Below are positions 11,746-22,320 of a stretch of DNA of 64,000 nucleotides, piece after piece. Numbering within the stretch: position 1 is the first letter of the stretch; each line of letters opens with the position of its first letter. Position numbers and translations under genes: made by a program. This stretch comes from Piliocolobus tephrosceles. Taxonomy: Eukaryota; Chordata; Mammalia; Primates; Cercopithecidae. Where the stretch lies: positions 24,177,002-24,241,001 of the forward strand of contig NC_045447.1 of the NCBI RefSeq assembly GCF_002776525.5, given 5' to 3'. The notes under the pieces were generated by a model that searched no databases, had not been told where the DNA came from, and worked only from the letters and a program-made list of their open reading frames with translations.

Positions 11746-12103
11746 CTTAGCCCTATGTTTTTACTGTACTTTTTACACTTAGGTATGTTTAGATACAAAT
11801 ATTTACCATTGTATTACAATGTCTACTGTATTCAGCACAGTAACATGCTGCACAGGTTTGTAGCCTAGAGCAAGAGGCTATACTACATAGCCTAGGTGAA
11901 TAGTAGGCTACACCATCTGGGTTTGTGTAAGTGTACTCTTTGATGTTTACACAATGACAAAATCACACAAAGACACATTTCTCAGAACATATTCTTGTTG
12001 TTAAGCAATGCATAACTATTTATTATTTGCAACCATATTTACTTCCCAGATATTATGACATTGCCAGTTTTGCTTTGCATCCTCTTTGACACAAAAACAT
12101 TTT

Positions 12104-12410
12104 GTTTTGTTTTGTTTTGTTTGAGACGGAGTTTTGCTCTTGATGCCCAGGCTGGAGTGGAATGGCACGATCTCAGCTCTCGGCTCACTGCAAACTCTGC
12201 CTCCCAGGTTCAAGTGATTCTCCTCCCTCAGCCTCCCAAGTAGCTGGGATTACAGGCATGTGCCACCATGCCCAGCTAATCTTTGTATTTTTAGTAGAGA
12301 CAGGGTTTCTCCATGTTGGTCCGGCTGGTCTCAAACTCCTGACCTCAGGTGATCCACCCGCCTTGGCCACCCAAAGTGCTGGGATTACAGGTGTGAGCCA
12401 CTGCACCCGG
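12104..12410 (-). mobile_element. AluS-like element, antisense
   Basis: Complete reverse-oriented Alu with a (TTTTG)n head and the ACTGCACCCGG end. Flanks TGACACAAAAACATTTT (12088-12104) and TGACACAAAACGATTTTT (12412-12429) are a target duplication with small changes. Confidence 0.95.
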
Positions 12411-12540
12411 ATGACACAAAACGATTTTTAAATGAGAGTTTATAATTCACATTTTTGTTTTTTAATTTCTAAGAGACTTGAGATTTTGCTATTATACCTT
12501 ATGCTTTATTACATTGTAGAAAAGAAATATGACCCTTTAA

Positions 12541-12735
12541 AATGTTATCCAATAGAAATATAATGTAAGCCACAAATGTGAGCCACACATATATTAAATA
12601 TTCTAGTAGTCACACTTAAAAAGCAAAAGAAACAGATAAAAATTAAACATCATATTTTTATATAATCTAATATGCCAAAATGTCATTTGAACATTAAAAT
12701 ATTAATAAGATATTTTACTTTTTTTGCACCAAGTT
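12541..12735 (+). mobile_element. hAT-like non-autonomous transposon fragment
   Basis: AT-rich text (TATCCAATAGAAATATAATG, GTAGTCACACTTAAAAAGC, AAGATATTTTACTTTTTTTGCACCAAG) that I recognise as a common mammalian MER-type DNA element with a CCAATAGAAATATAATG end. It is cut off on the right by the antisense L1 at 12734. I do not see its other half after the L1. The family name is not certain. Confidence 0.5.
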
Positions 12736-13535
12736 TTTTTTTTTATTATTATACTTTAAGTTCTGGGGTACATTGCAGAACATGCAGTTTTGTTACATAG
12801 GTATACTTGTGCCATGGTGGTTTGCTGCAACCATCTACCTGTCACCTATATCAGGTATTTCTCCTAATGCTATTCCTCTCCTTGCCCCCCACACCCCTAC
12901 AGGCCCTGGTGTGTGATGTTCCCCTCCCTGTGTCCATGTGTTCTCCTTGTTCAACTCCCACTTATGAGTGAGAACATGCAGTGTTTTTCTGTTCTTGTGT
13001 TATTTTGCTGAGAATGATGGTTTCCAGTTTCATCCGTGTCCCTGCAAATGACATGAACTCATCCTTTTTATGGCTACATAGTATTCCATGGTGTATATAT
13101 GCCACATTTTCTTTATCCAATCTATCATTTATTGATGGACATTTGGGTTGGTTCCAAGTCTTTGCCATGTGAATAGTGCTGCAATAAACATACATGTGCA
13201 TGAGTCTTCATAGTAGAATGATTTATAATCCTTCGGGTATATCCCCAGTAATGGGATTGCTGGGGTCAAATGATATTTCTAGTTGTCGATCCTTGAGGAA
13301 TTGCCACACTGTCTTCCATAATGGCTGACACAATTTACAATCTCACTAACAGTGTAAAAGCTTTCCTATTTCTCCACATCCTCTCCAGCATTTGTTGTTC
13401 CCTGACGTTTTAATGATAGCCATTCTAACTGGTGTGAGATGGTATCTCATTGTGGTTTTGATTTGCATTTCTCTAATGACCACTGATGATGAGCATTTTT
13501 TTCATATGTCTGTTGGCTGCATAAATGTCTTCTTT

Positions 13536-13836
13536 TTTTTTTTTGGTGGGGGAAGTGGATAGAGTCTCCCTCTGTTGCCCAGGCTGGACTGCAGTGGCGG
13601 GATCTCGGCTCACTGCAAGCTCCGCCTCCCGGGTTCACTCCATTCTCCTGCCTCAGCCTCCCGAGTAGCTTGTACTACAGGCGCCCGCCAACACGCCCGG
13701 CTAATTTTTTATATTTTTAGTAGAGACGGGGTTTCACCACGTTAGCCAGGATGGTCTCAATCTCCCGACCTTGTCATCCGCCCGCCTCCGCCTCCCAAAG
13801 TGCTGAGATTAGGGGCTTGAGCCACCGCGCCCGGCC
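13536..13836 (-). mobile_element. AluY-like element, antisense, inside the L1
   Basis: Reverse-oriented young-looking Alu (AAGCTCCGCCTCCCGGGTT, GGGGCTTGAGCCACCGCGC). Target duplication ATAAATGTCTTCTTTT (from 13521) versus ATAAACGTCTTCTTTT (13837-13852) within the L1 ORF2 text. Confidence 0.95.
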
Positions 13837-14292
13837 ATAAACGTCTTCTTTTGAGAAGGGTCTGTTCATATCCTTTGCCCACGTTTTGATGCTTTTTTTT
13901 TTTCTTGTAAATTTGTTTAAATTCTTTGTAGATTCTGGATATTAGCCGTTTGTCAGATGGATAGATTGCAAAAATTTTCTCCCATTTTTTAGGTTGCCTG
14001 TTCACTCTGATGATAGTTTCTTTTGCTGTGCAGAAGCCCTTTTGTTTAATTAGATCCCATTTGTCAATTTTGGCTTTTGTTGCCATAGCTTTTGGTATTT
14101 AGATATGAAGTTTTTACCCACGCCTATGTCCTGAGTGGTATTGCCTGTGTTTTCTTCTAGGATTTTTATGGTTTTAGGTCTTATGTTTAAGTCTTTAATC
14201 CATTTTGAGTTAATTTTTGTATAAGGTATAAGGAAGGGGTCCAGTTTCAGTTTTCTGCATATGGCTAGCCACTTTTCCCAACACCATTTATT

Positions 14293-14608
14293 TTATTTTA
14301 TTTTTATTTATTTATTTACTTATTTTCAGATGGAGTTTCGCTTTTGTTGCCCAGGCTGGAGTGCAATGGCACAATCTCGGCTCACTGCAACCTCTGCCTC
14401 CCAGGTTCAAACGATTCTCCTGCCTCAGCTTCCCAAGTAGCTAGGATTACAGGCATGTGCCACCATGCCCGGCTAATTTTGAATTTTTAGTAGAGATGGA
14501 GTTTCTCCATGTTGGTCAGGCTGATCTCGAACTCCCAACCTCAGGTGGTCCGCCCATCTTGGCCTCTCAAAGTGCTTGGATTACAGGCATGAGCCACCTT
14601 GCCCAGCC
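14293..14608 (-). mobile_element. AluS-like element, antisense, inside the L1
   Basis: Reverse-oriented Alu with a (TTTTA)n head. A perfect 16-bp target duplication, CCCAACACCATTTATT, lies at 14277-14292 and 14609-14624 in the L1 ORF2 text. Confidence 0.96.
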
Positions 14609-15824
14609 CCCAACACCATTTATTAAATAGGGAATCCTTTCCCCATTGCTTGCTTGTGTCAGGTTTGTCAAAGATCAGGTGGTTGCAGATATGTGGTGTT
14701 ATTTCTGAGGCCTCCGGCTCTGTTGGTCTATGTACCTGTTTTGGTACCAGTACAATGCTGTTTTGGTTACTATAGCCTTATAGTATAGTTTGAAGTCAGG
14801 TAGCATGATGCTTCCAGCTTTGTTCTTTTCGCTTAGGATTGTCTTGACTGTGTGGGCTCTTTTTGGTTCCATGTGAAGTTTAAAGTTGTTTTTTCCAATT
14901 CTGTGAAGAAAGTCAAAGGTAGCTTGATGGGGATAGCATTGAATCTGTAAATTACTTTGGGCAGTATGTCCATTTTCACAATATCGATTCTTCCTATCCA
15001 TGAGCATGGAATGTTTTTCCATTTGTTTGTGTCCTCCCTTATTTCCTTGAGCAGTGATTTGTAGTTCTCCTTGAAAAGGTCCTTCACATCCCTTGTAAGT
15101 TGTATTCCTAGGTATTTTATTCTCTTTGTAGCAGTTGTGAATGGGAGTTCACTCATGATTTGGCTCTCTGTTTCTCTGTTAGTTGTGTATAGGAATGCTT
15201 GTGATTTTTGCACATTAATTTTGTATCCTGAGACTTTGCTGAAGTTGCTTATCAGCTTAAGGAGATTTTGGGCTGAGATGGTGGGGTTTTCTAAATATAC
15301 CATCATGTCATCTGCAAACAGAGACAATTTAACATCCTCTTTTCCTATTTAAATACCTTTGTTTCTTTATCTTGCCCGATTGCCTTGGCCAGAACTTCCA
15401 ATACTATGTTGAATAGGAGTGGTAAGAGAGGGCATCCTTGTGCCGGTTTTCAAAAGGAATGCTTCCAGTTTTTGCCCATTCAGTATGATATTGGCTGTGG
15501 GTTTGTCATAAATAGCTCTATTATTTTGAGATACGTTCCATCAATACCTAGTTTATTGAGAGTTTTTAGCATGAAGGGTGTTGAATTTTGTCGAAGACAT
15601 TTTCTGCATCTATTGAGATAATTGTGTGGTTTTTGTCATCGGTTCTGTTTATGTAATGGATTATGTTTATTGATTTGCCTATGTTGAACCAGCCTTGCTT
15701 CCCAGGGATGAAGCTGACTTGATTGTGGTATAAGCTTTTTGATGTGCTGCTGGATTCAGTTTGCCAGTATTTTATTGAGGATTTTTGCATCAATGTTCAT
15801 CAGGGATATTGGCCTGAAATTTTC

Positions 15825-15861
<37 letters not shown>
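15825..15861. repeat. (GT)n microsatellite in the L1 ORF2 text
   Basis: About 18 GT units (CGCGTGTGT through GTGTGCGCATG). It is probably polymorphic. In one frame it reads as alternating Cys-Val, which explains a spurious 147-residue frame at 15723-16166. Confidence 0.95.
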
Positions 15862-15862
<1 letters not shown>

Positions 15863-17469
15863 ATGTCTGCCAGGTTTTGGTATCAGGATGATGCTGGCCT
15901 CACAAAATGAGTTAGGGAGGATTCCCTCCTTTTCTATTGTTTGGAATAGTCTCAGAAGGAATGGTACCATCTCCTCTTTGTACCTCTGGTATAATTCAGC
16001 TATGAATCCGTCTGGTCCTGGACTTGTTTTGGTTGGTAGGCTATTAATTACTGTCTCAATTTCAGAACTTATTAGTCTTTTTAGGGATTCGACTTCTTCG
16101 TCGTTTAGACTTGGGAAGGTGTATTTGTGCAGGAATTTATCGATTTCTTCTAGATTTTCCAGTTAATTTGTATAGAGGTGCTTATAGTATTCTCTGATAG
16201 TAGTTTGTATTTCTGTGGGATCAGTGGTGATATCCCCTTTATCATTTTTTATTGCATCTATTTTATTCTTCTCTCCTTTCTTCTTCATTAGTCTGGTTAG
16301 TGATCTATTTTGTTGATCTTTTCAAAAAAATAGCTCCTGGATTCATTGATTTTTTGAAGGGTTTTTGTGTCTCTATCTCCTTCAGTTCTGCTCTGATCTT
16401 CATTATTTCTTGTCTTCTGCTAGCTTTTGATTTTGTTTGCTCTTGTTCTCCAGTTCTTTTAATTTTGATGTTCAGGTATAAATTTTAGATCTTTCCTGCT
16501 TTCTCTTGTGGGCAGTTAGTGCTACAACTTTCCCTCTACACACTGCTTTAAATGTGTCCCAGAAATTCTGGTACATTGTGTCTTTGTTCTCATTGGTTTC
16601 AAAGAACATCTATATTTCTGCCTTCATTTCGTTATTTACTCAGTAGTCATTCAGGAGCAGGTCATTCAGTTTCCATGCAGTTGTGCAGTTTTGAGGGAGT
16701 TTCTTAATCCTCAGCTCTAATTTGATTGCACTGTGGTCTGAGAGACTGTTATGATTTTCATTCTTTTGCATTTGCTGAGGAGTGTTTTACTTCCAACTAT
16801 GTGGTCAATTTTAGAATAAGTGCAATGAGGTGCTGAGAAGAATGTATATTCTGTTGATTTGAGGTGGAGAGTTCTGTAGATGTCTGTTACGTCTGCTTGG
16901 TCCACAGCTGACTTCAAGACCTGAATATCCTTGTTAATTTTCTGTCTCGTTGATCTAATATTGACAGTGGGGTGTTAAAGTCTCCCACTATTAATGTGTG
17001 GGAATCTAAGTCTCTTTGTAGGTATCTAAGAACTTGCTTTATGAATCTGGGTGCTCCTGTATTGGGTACATATATATTTAGGATAGTTAGCTCTTCTTGT
17101 TGCATTGATCCCTTTACCATTATGTAATGCCCTTCTTTGTCTCTTTTGATCGTTGATGGTTTAAAGTCTGTTTTATCAGAAATTAGGATTGCAATTCCTG
17201 CTTTTTTTGCTTTCTATTTGCTTGGTAAATATTCCTCCATCCCTTTATTTTGAGCCTATATGTGTCTTTGCATGTGAGGATCTCCTGAATACAGCACACT
17301 GATGTGTCTTGACTCTTTATCCAATTTGCCAGTCTGTGTCTTTTAATTGGGGCATTTAGTCCATTTACATTTAAGGTTAATATTGTTACACGTGATTTTG
17401 ATCCTGTCATTATGATGCTAGCTGGTTATTTTGCCCATTAGTTGATGCAGTTTCTTCATAGTGTCAATG

Positions 17470-18504
17470 GTCTTTACAATTTGGTATGTTTTTGCAGTGG
17501 CTGGTACCAGTTGTTCCTTTTCATGTTTAGTACTTCCTTCAGGGGCTCTTGTAAGGCAGGCCTGGTGATGACAAAATCTCTCAGCATTTGCTTGCCTGTA
17601 AAGGATTTTATTTCTCCTTCACTTGTGAAGCTCAATTTGGCTGGATATGAAATTCCAGGTTGAAAATTATTTTCTTTAAGAATGTTGAATATTGGCCCCC
17701 ACTCTCTTCTACCTTGTAGAGTTTCTACCAAGAGATCTGCTGTTAGTCTGATGGGCTTCCCTTTGTGGGTAACCCGACCTTTCTCTCTGGCTGCCCTTAA
17801 CATTTTTTTCCTTCATTTCAGCCTTGGTGAATCTGATGATTATGTGTCTTGGGGTTGCTCTTCTCAAGGAGTATCTTTTTGGTGTTCTCTGTATTTCCTG
17901 AATTTGAATGTTGCCTGTCTCACTAGGTTGGGGAAGTTCTCCTGAATAATATCCTGAAGAATGTTTTACAACTTGGTTCCCTTCTCCCCATTACTTTCAG
18001 GTACACCAATGAAATGTAGATTTGGTCTTTTCACATAATCCCATATTTCTTTGAGGCTTTGTTCATTCCTTTCATTCTTTTTTCTCTAATCTTGTCTTCT
18101 CGCTTTATTTCATTAAGTTGATCTTCAATCTCTAATATCCTTTCTTCCTCTTGATCGATTTGGCTATTGATACTTGTGTATGGTTCACAAAGTTCTCGCA
18201 CTGTGTTTTTCAGCTGCATCAGGTCACTTATGTTCTTCTCTAAACTGGTTATTCTGGTTAGCAATTCGTCTAACCATTTTTCCAGGTTCTTAGCTTCCTT
18301 GCATTGGGTTAGAATATGCTCCTTTAGCTCGGAGGAGTTTGTTATTACCCACCTTCTGAATTCTACTTCTGTCAATTTGTCAAATTCATTCTCTGTCCAG
18401 TTTTGTTCCCTTGCTGGCAAGGAGTTGTGATCCTTTGGAGGAGAAGAGGCATTCTGGTTTTTGGAATTTTCAGCCTTTTTGTGATGGTTTCTCCCCAGTG
18501 TCAT
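17470..18504 (-). pseudogene. L1 ORF1 relic
   Basis: Family role: ORF1p is a trimeric RNA-binding chaperone of the L1 particle. A 157-residue N-terminal frame starts at 18504 (MTLGRNHHKKAENSKNQNAS). It covers the basic N-terminus and the coiled coil (EELLTRITSLEKNI-like heptads) and breaks near 18031. The C-terminal RNA-binding part is in another frame at 17803-17474 (MLRAAREKGRVTHKGKPIRL, ISYPAKLSFTSEGEIKSF). The break shows at least one frameshift between the coiled coil and the RRM. Not functional. Confidence 0.88.
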
Positions 18505-19298
18505 AAATTTATCTACCTTTGGTCTTTGATGTCGGTGACCTTCAGATGGGGTCTCTGAGTAGATGTGCTTTCCCTTTCTGTTTGCTAGTTTTTCTTCTAA
18601 CAGTCAGGCCCCTCTGCTGCAGGTCTGCTGGAGTTTGCTGGAGGCTCACTCCAGACCCTGTTTGCCTGGATATCACCAGCGGAGGCTGCAGGACAGCAAA
18701 GATTGCTGCCTGTTCTTTCCTCTAGAAGCTTCATCCCAGAGGGGCACCTGCCAGATGCCAGCCAGAGCTCTCCTGCATGAGGTGCCTGTTGGCCCCTACT
18801 GGGAGGTGTCTCACAGTCAGGATACATCGGGGTCAAGGACTCACTTGAGGGGGCAGCCTGACCCTTACCAGAGCTCAAACACTGTGCTGGGAGGTCTGCT
18901 GCTCTCTTCAGAGCCATCAGGAAGAGACGTTTAAGTCTGCTGAAGCTGCACCCACAACTGCCCCTTCCCCCAGGGGCTCTGTCCCAGGGAGATGGGGGTT
19001 TTATCTATAAGTCCCACTGGGGCTGTTGCCTTTTATTCAGAGATGCCCTGCCCAGAGAGGAGAAATCTAGAGAGGCAGTCTGGCCACAGTGGCCTTGGTG
19101 AGCGGCAGTGGGCTCCACCCAGTTCAAACTTCCTGGAGGCTTTGTTTACACTGTGAGGGTAAAACCGCCTACTCAAACCTCAGCAATGGTGGATGCCCCT
19201 CCCCCAGCCAAGCTCGAGAGTCCCAGGTCAATCTCAGACGGCTGCTGTGCTGGCAGCAAGAATTTCAAGCCAGTGGATCTTAGTTTGCTGGGCTCCAT

Positions 19299-19590
19299 AT
19301 GAACAGACACTTCTCAAAAGAAGACATTTATGCAGCCAACAGATACATGAAAAAATGCTCATCATCACTAGCCATCAGAGAAATGCAAATCAAAACCACA
19401 ATACCAGTGAGAATGGTGATCATTAAAAAGTCAGGAAACAACAGGTGCTGGAGAGGATGTGGAGAAATAGGAACACTTTTACACCGTTGGTGGGACTGTA
19501 AACTAGTTCAACCATTGTGGAAGACAGTGTGGTGATTCCTCAAGGATTTAGAACTAGAAATATCATTTGACCCAGCCATCCCATTACTGG
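19299..19590 (+). mobile_element. L1 ORF2 fragment, sense, joined to the antisense L1
   Basis: About 290 bases encoding the L1 ORF2 segment MNRHFSKEDIYAANRYMKKC through WWDCKLVQPLWKTVW, in the opposite orientation to the adjacent L1. It corresponds to the region at about 13250-13850 of that L1 (minus its Alu) but differs in sequence. It begins exactly where the antisense 5' UTR stops (GGGCTCCAT/ATGAACAGAC) and ends abruptly at CATTACTGG. It has no polyA tail. Confidence 0.85.
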
Positions 19591-19675
19591 ATTATACTAG
19601 ATACTAAACTATGTTAACCAGTGAGAATACAAAGTTGAATAAGGCATAATCCCTGTTTCATAGCACATAATAGTT

Positions 19676-19846
19676 TAATGGTTCTCAAATCTGGCTGATC
19701 ATCAAAATTGACTAGAATTTTTTTTTTAATTATGGTTCCTTTTGGTCCCCTTCCAAGTACACTCAACAATCTTGGGATTAAAATGCAAAAAATTGTATGT
19801 TTTAAAACTCTACAGGCCCAGATGAATTGAGAACACTGACATTCTA
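19676..19846. mobile_element. MER5-like hAT relic
   Basis: Diverged sequence bounded by GGTTCTCAAATCTGGCTG and AATTGAGAACACTG, an inverted pair like the ends of MER5-type hAT elements. The body fits only loosely. Confidence 0.45.
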
Positions 19847-19925
19847 TTAAGTTGGTGAAAAATTAATTGTGGTTTTTGCCACTGAAAGTAATGGTAAAAC
19901 TACAATTACTTTTGTATCTGCCTAA
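19847..19925. mobile_element. MADE1 miniature mariner element
   Basis: A 79-bp palindromic element, TTAAGTTGGTGAAAAATTAATT through AATTACTTTTGTATCTGCCTAA, preceded by TA. It is a MITE-like derivative of mariner that folds into an almost perfect hairpin. In primates this family has given rise to miR-548 precursors (established knowledge). I cannot tell whether this copy is transcribed or processed. Confidence 0.92.
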
Positions 19926-19959
19926 CAGTAAAACAAAATTTTGGCATATGTATCAATTT

Positions 19960-20155
19960 TTATAATATTTTGCTTATGTCATCTCATTTAATTCTCATAG
20001 CAACACAGTGAAGCAAGATTAGATTATATTCACTTTACAAATGTGAGAATTCAAAACCAAAGTGGTTTCCCAAATCACAACCAGTGATTGATAAAGTATA
20101 GTCAGGAATTGCAATTCATTTCTCCAAGTCCGATGCTCCTTCCTCTTCACCTCCA
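19960..20155 (-). mobile_element. MIR SINE, antisense
   Basis: Reverse MIR: CATCTCATTTAATTCTCATAGCAACAC, then a TTTACAAATGTGAGAATTCAAA core and AATCACAACCAGTGATTGAT. Diverged but in the expected order. Confidence 0.75.
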
Positions 20156-20249
20156 CTTCATAAAATCAAAGGAAGGAAAGCAGTTCATAGATAAAGAGCA
20201 GAAGAGGAAAAAGCGAGAGTCCTATTCTTATTACTGAGAGCTTGGCCAA

Positions 20250-20312
20250 GAGCCTAGCACAGTGGCTGGCTTCCACTAGGAGCTCAATGAATTTTTCCAT
20301 TTAACTAAGCTC
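20250..20312 (+). mobile_element. Possible L2/MIR 3' tail
   Basis: Short piece, AGCCTAGCACAGTGGCTGGC then AGGAGCTCAATGAATTTT, like the shared L2/MIR 3' end. Confidence 0.4.
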
Positions 20313-20464
20313 CTATGTGTACTACCAATGGCAAAAGGCCAAGATAGGCTGATGTTGTAACTCCCAAGCCCAGAATCCCAGCCCTGGGATGATGTAAACA
20401 GTCAACCAGTGCTCACCAAATGTCAGACACTGTTAGTGTGACATCAAATGTACATAATCACATG

Positions 20465-20486
20465 CACACACACACACACACACACA
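20465..20486. repeat. (CA)n microsatellite
   Basis: Eleven CA units immediately left of a MIR. Confidence 0.9.
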
Positions 20487-20487
20487 A

Positions 20488-20690
20488 TTTAGTCCTCACA
20501 ACAACTTTATGAAGTGGGAACCATTATCAACCCCAATTTATTATCTAGGTGAGGAAGCTGAGAGACAGAAAAGTTAGTTAACTTGCCCAAAGTCACAAAT
20601 ACAACAAGTGTTGGTTTTTGGTTTGTACCAGAGATCATGTTTTTAACAATTTCACCATAGAGCCACTTTGTACCATACTGGATTTCCAGC
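20488..20690 (-). mobile_element. MIR SINE, antisense
   Basis: Reverse MIR with TTTAGTCCTCACAACAACTTTATG, TGAGGAAGCTGAGAGACAG and ACTTGCCCAAAGTCACA, in the expected order. Confidence 0.85.
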
Positions 20691-21081
20691 CTTTGTCTCT
20701 GTCTAGAACTGAATTATGACTCTTTGTGTCCATATTTTTTGCAGTTACACCACATTCTCTACAGCCCTAGAATCATTACTCAGCTGGGAAAATTATACCT
20801 TGCCACAGCCCCTGGGCATTGCCCTGATTTCAGCACACACTAGGCTATTTCACACATGTGGACAGGTTCTTACTTATGTGTGTCATGGTGCCTCTGCTTT
20901 TCTGCCTCAAGGATTTCTCTAAAACCATGGAAGTCTGCTCAGCCCTAATGCAAGTGTAGCCTGGAAGTTTGAAAATAGTGACATTTTCAGAGCCAAACCT
21001 GACCCAGAGATGGATGGTAGTTGATGGATAAATGCTCCAGGCTCATTGTTCTTCAGAGAGACAATTCTGAGGCATGGGCTA
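20691..21081. other. No gene or recognised repeat
   Basis: About 390 bases of apparently unique DNA. A 68-residue frame (20716-20922) has no recognisable domain. Confidence 0.4.
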
Positions 21082-21250
21082 CAGTTTTCTCAACCTTGGC
21101 GACATTGATATTTGGAGCTGGATTTTTTTTGTTGTTGTAGGGGTGGGGGCTGTCCTGTGCATCATAGGATGTTTAGCAGTATCCCTGGATGCTGTAGCAT
21201 CTCCCAGTTATGACAACCCAAAATGCCCCCACGCATTGCCAATGCCATCA
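21082..21250 (-). mobile_element. MER20-like hAT transposon, antisense
   Basis: CAGTTTTCTCAACCTTGGCGACATTGATATTTGG at the left is followed by the reverse of the MER20 core: CTGTCCTGTGCATCATAGGATG, GTTTAGCAGTATCCCTGG and AGTTATGACAACCCAAAATG. A T-rich slippage tract interrupts it near 21123. Established knowledge: some MER20 copies act as enhancers in placental mammals; nothing here shows activity. Confidence 0.85.
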
Positions 21251-21354
21251 GGAAAGAAAAACCACTCCCACTTAAGAGCCACTGAACAATACAGATTGAC
21301 AGAGGGTCCCCAAAGGGATTGAGCTCCAGCTTCTTATAATAGTGATCAATTCAG

Positions 21355-21787
21355 TGACATACTCTTAATATTGGAGGTAGGGCCTGGTGAGTGGTGTTTG
21401 TTTGAGTCGTGGGGGCAGATTCTTCATGAACAGCATGATGCCTGGTGCCATTTCCACAGAAATGAGGGAGTTCTCACGATGCATTCCCATGAGGTCTGAT
21501 CGTTAAAAGGTCCCTTCTCTTCCCCTCCCTTCCCTTCCTTTCCCTTCCCTCCCCTCACCCTCTCCTCCCTTCCCTCTCTTCCCTTCCCTTCCTCTCTGGC
21601 TATATAATGCTGGCTCTACTTTCCCTTCTGCCACGAGTGGCAGCTTCCTGAGGTGCTCATCAGAAGGGGATGCTGGAGCCATGCTTCTTGTACAGCCTGC
21701 AGAACCATGAGCCAAACAAACTTCTTTTCTTTATAAGTTTCCCAGCCTACGGTATTCCTTTATAGCAATGCAAAACGGAGTAAGACA
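21355..21787 (+). mobile_element. MLT1/MST-type MaLR LTR, 5'-truncated
   Basis: Sense MaLR LTR: GGAGGTAGGGCCTGGTGAG, GAGGTCTGATCGTTAAAAGG, GCAGCTTCCTGAGGTGCTC, AGCCTGCAGAACCATGAGCC and TTTATAAGTTTCCCAGCCTACGG, ending GGAGTAAGACA. The 5' start is missing. The usual CTCTCTC stretch has expanded into a CCCTT/CCCTCC polypyrimidine tract. Confidence 0.8.
21511..21600. repeat. Polypyrimidine (CCCTT/CCCCT)n tract
   Basis: About 90 bases of almost pure C/T on the plus strand, within the MLT1-type LTR. It is a mirror-like, purine/pyrimidine-segregated tract. The minus-strand frame over it (Gly/Glu/Lys/Arg-rich) is spurious. Confidence 0.9.
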
Positions 21788-22189
21788 TCCTTTATTGGCT
21801 TTTTCCCTTCCCCCCTTCTACTCCCTGGGTTACCTCTTAAGGAAACATCTCATCTAAGTCTTGCCTTAGGCTTTGTTTCCAGGGGACCCTAAATTCAGAT
21901 AGTAGATATTAGCAAGCAGCTCTTAATCACATGCAAATATACCAATTGATGGAAATGGATGTCATTAACCTCCTAACAGTGCAGAAAGAGCTCACTTTTG
22001 GTTCCATCTGAGGCCTTCAGGCAGATCTTCATGGCCCACTGGAGACCTATAGGCAGAACTGTGGGCCTGGACAACAATTCTGTGCAAGAAGAAACTTGCT
22101 TAAATCTTCTCACGCTCCAATAGGTGGATGAATGGTGCCACACAGCACACATAGAAGACATCTAGAATTATCTGTGCAGTTGCCTCAGG
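21788..22189. other. No gene or recognised repeat
   Basis: About 400 bases, apparently unique. Confidence 0.4.
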
Positions 22190-22320
22190 TCAAGAACAGT
22201 GATTCACAACTCGTTTTGGATTTATCTGACCCAGAATCTCTGACAGTGAGGTCTGGACCTGTATATTTTTAATAAAATACCCTTAAGAAGTCCTAATGTA
22301 TGGAACTGCACATCCATTCT
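22190..22320 (+). mobile_element. Possible MER5-like relic
   Basis: CAGTGATTCACAACTCG near the start and the phrases CCCAGAATCTCTGACAGTGAGG and TGTATATTTTTAATAAAATACCC resemble a MER5A/B-type hAT element. The right end is not clear. Confidence 0.4.

Larger units (their letters stand above)
9881..12018. mobile_element. Tigger-like DNA transposon, split by an L1
   Basis: A DNA transposon of the Tigger (Tc1/mariner) type. The left end CAGTCATGCATCACATAATG is preceded by TA. The right end reads GTTGTTAAGCAATGCATAACTA, an imperfect inverted copy of the left end. The interior has the family's AT-rich body (ACAAGATGTGGAGGTGGAAGAC, GTCCTAGGCCTTCACATTC-like). It is non-coding, apparently an internally deleted derivative. 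Pieces 9881-10805 and 11746-12018 are separated by an antisense L1. The exact Tigger subfamily is not certain. Confidence 0.8.
12955..17410 (-). pseudogene. L1 ORF2 (endonuclease/reverse transcriptase) relic
   Basis: Family role: ORF2p nicks target DNA and reverse-transcribes L1 RNA. Here the endonuclease start MTGSKSRVTILTLNVNGLN is visible at 17410, then the VGDFNTPLSILDQ segment near 16990. The reverse-transcriptase block containing SLFADDMMVYLENP lies near 15320, and the C-terminal WHIYTMEYY-like region reads AYIHHGILCSHKKDEF near 13090. The frame is split into many pieces by frameshifts and stops, and two Alu insertions interrupt the 3' half. The terminal FSLIGGN is replaced by a shifted end. 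A GT microsatellite (15825-15861) has expanded inside the coding text. It is not functional. Confidence 0.9.
12734..19298 (-). mobile_element. Near-full-length L1PA-type LINE-1, antisense
   Basis: A 6.5-kb antisense LINE-1 that is about 5.9 kb once its two Alus are removed. In its own direction it has a 5' UTR (18505-19298, GCAGCAAAGATTGCTGCCTG region), ORF1 (about 17470-18504), ORF2 (about 12955-17410) and a 3' UTR ending in a T tract at 12734. It lacks the extreme 5' end, with no GGAGCCAAGATGGCC start. Both ORFs are broken by stops and shifts, so it is dead. Alus sit at 13536-13836 and 14293-14608. I could not find a target duplication, probably because the right junction is rearranged. Confidence 0.93.

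Noticed and set aside
14833..15327. 164-residue minus-strand frame with an FADD motif (reverse-transcriptase-like)
   Set aside because: It is part of the dead antisense L1 ORF2, not an independent gene.
15723..16166. Cys-Val repeat protein
   Set aside because: It is produced by a GT microsatellite in antisense L1.
18031..18504. 157-residue coiled-coil protein
   Set aside because: It is the N-terminal half of L1 ORF1 in the antisense element.
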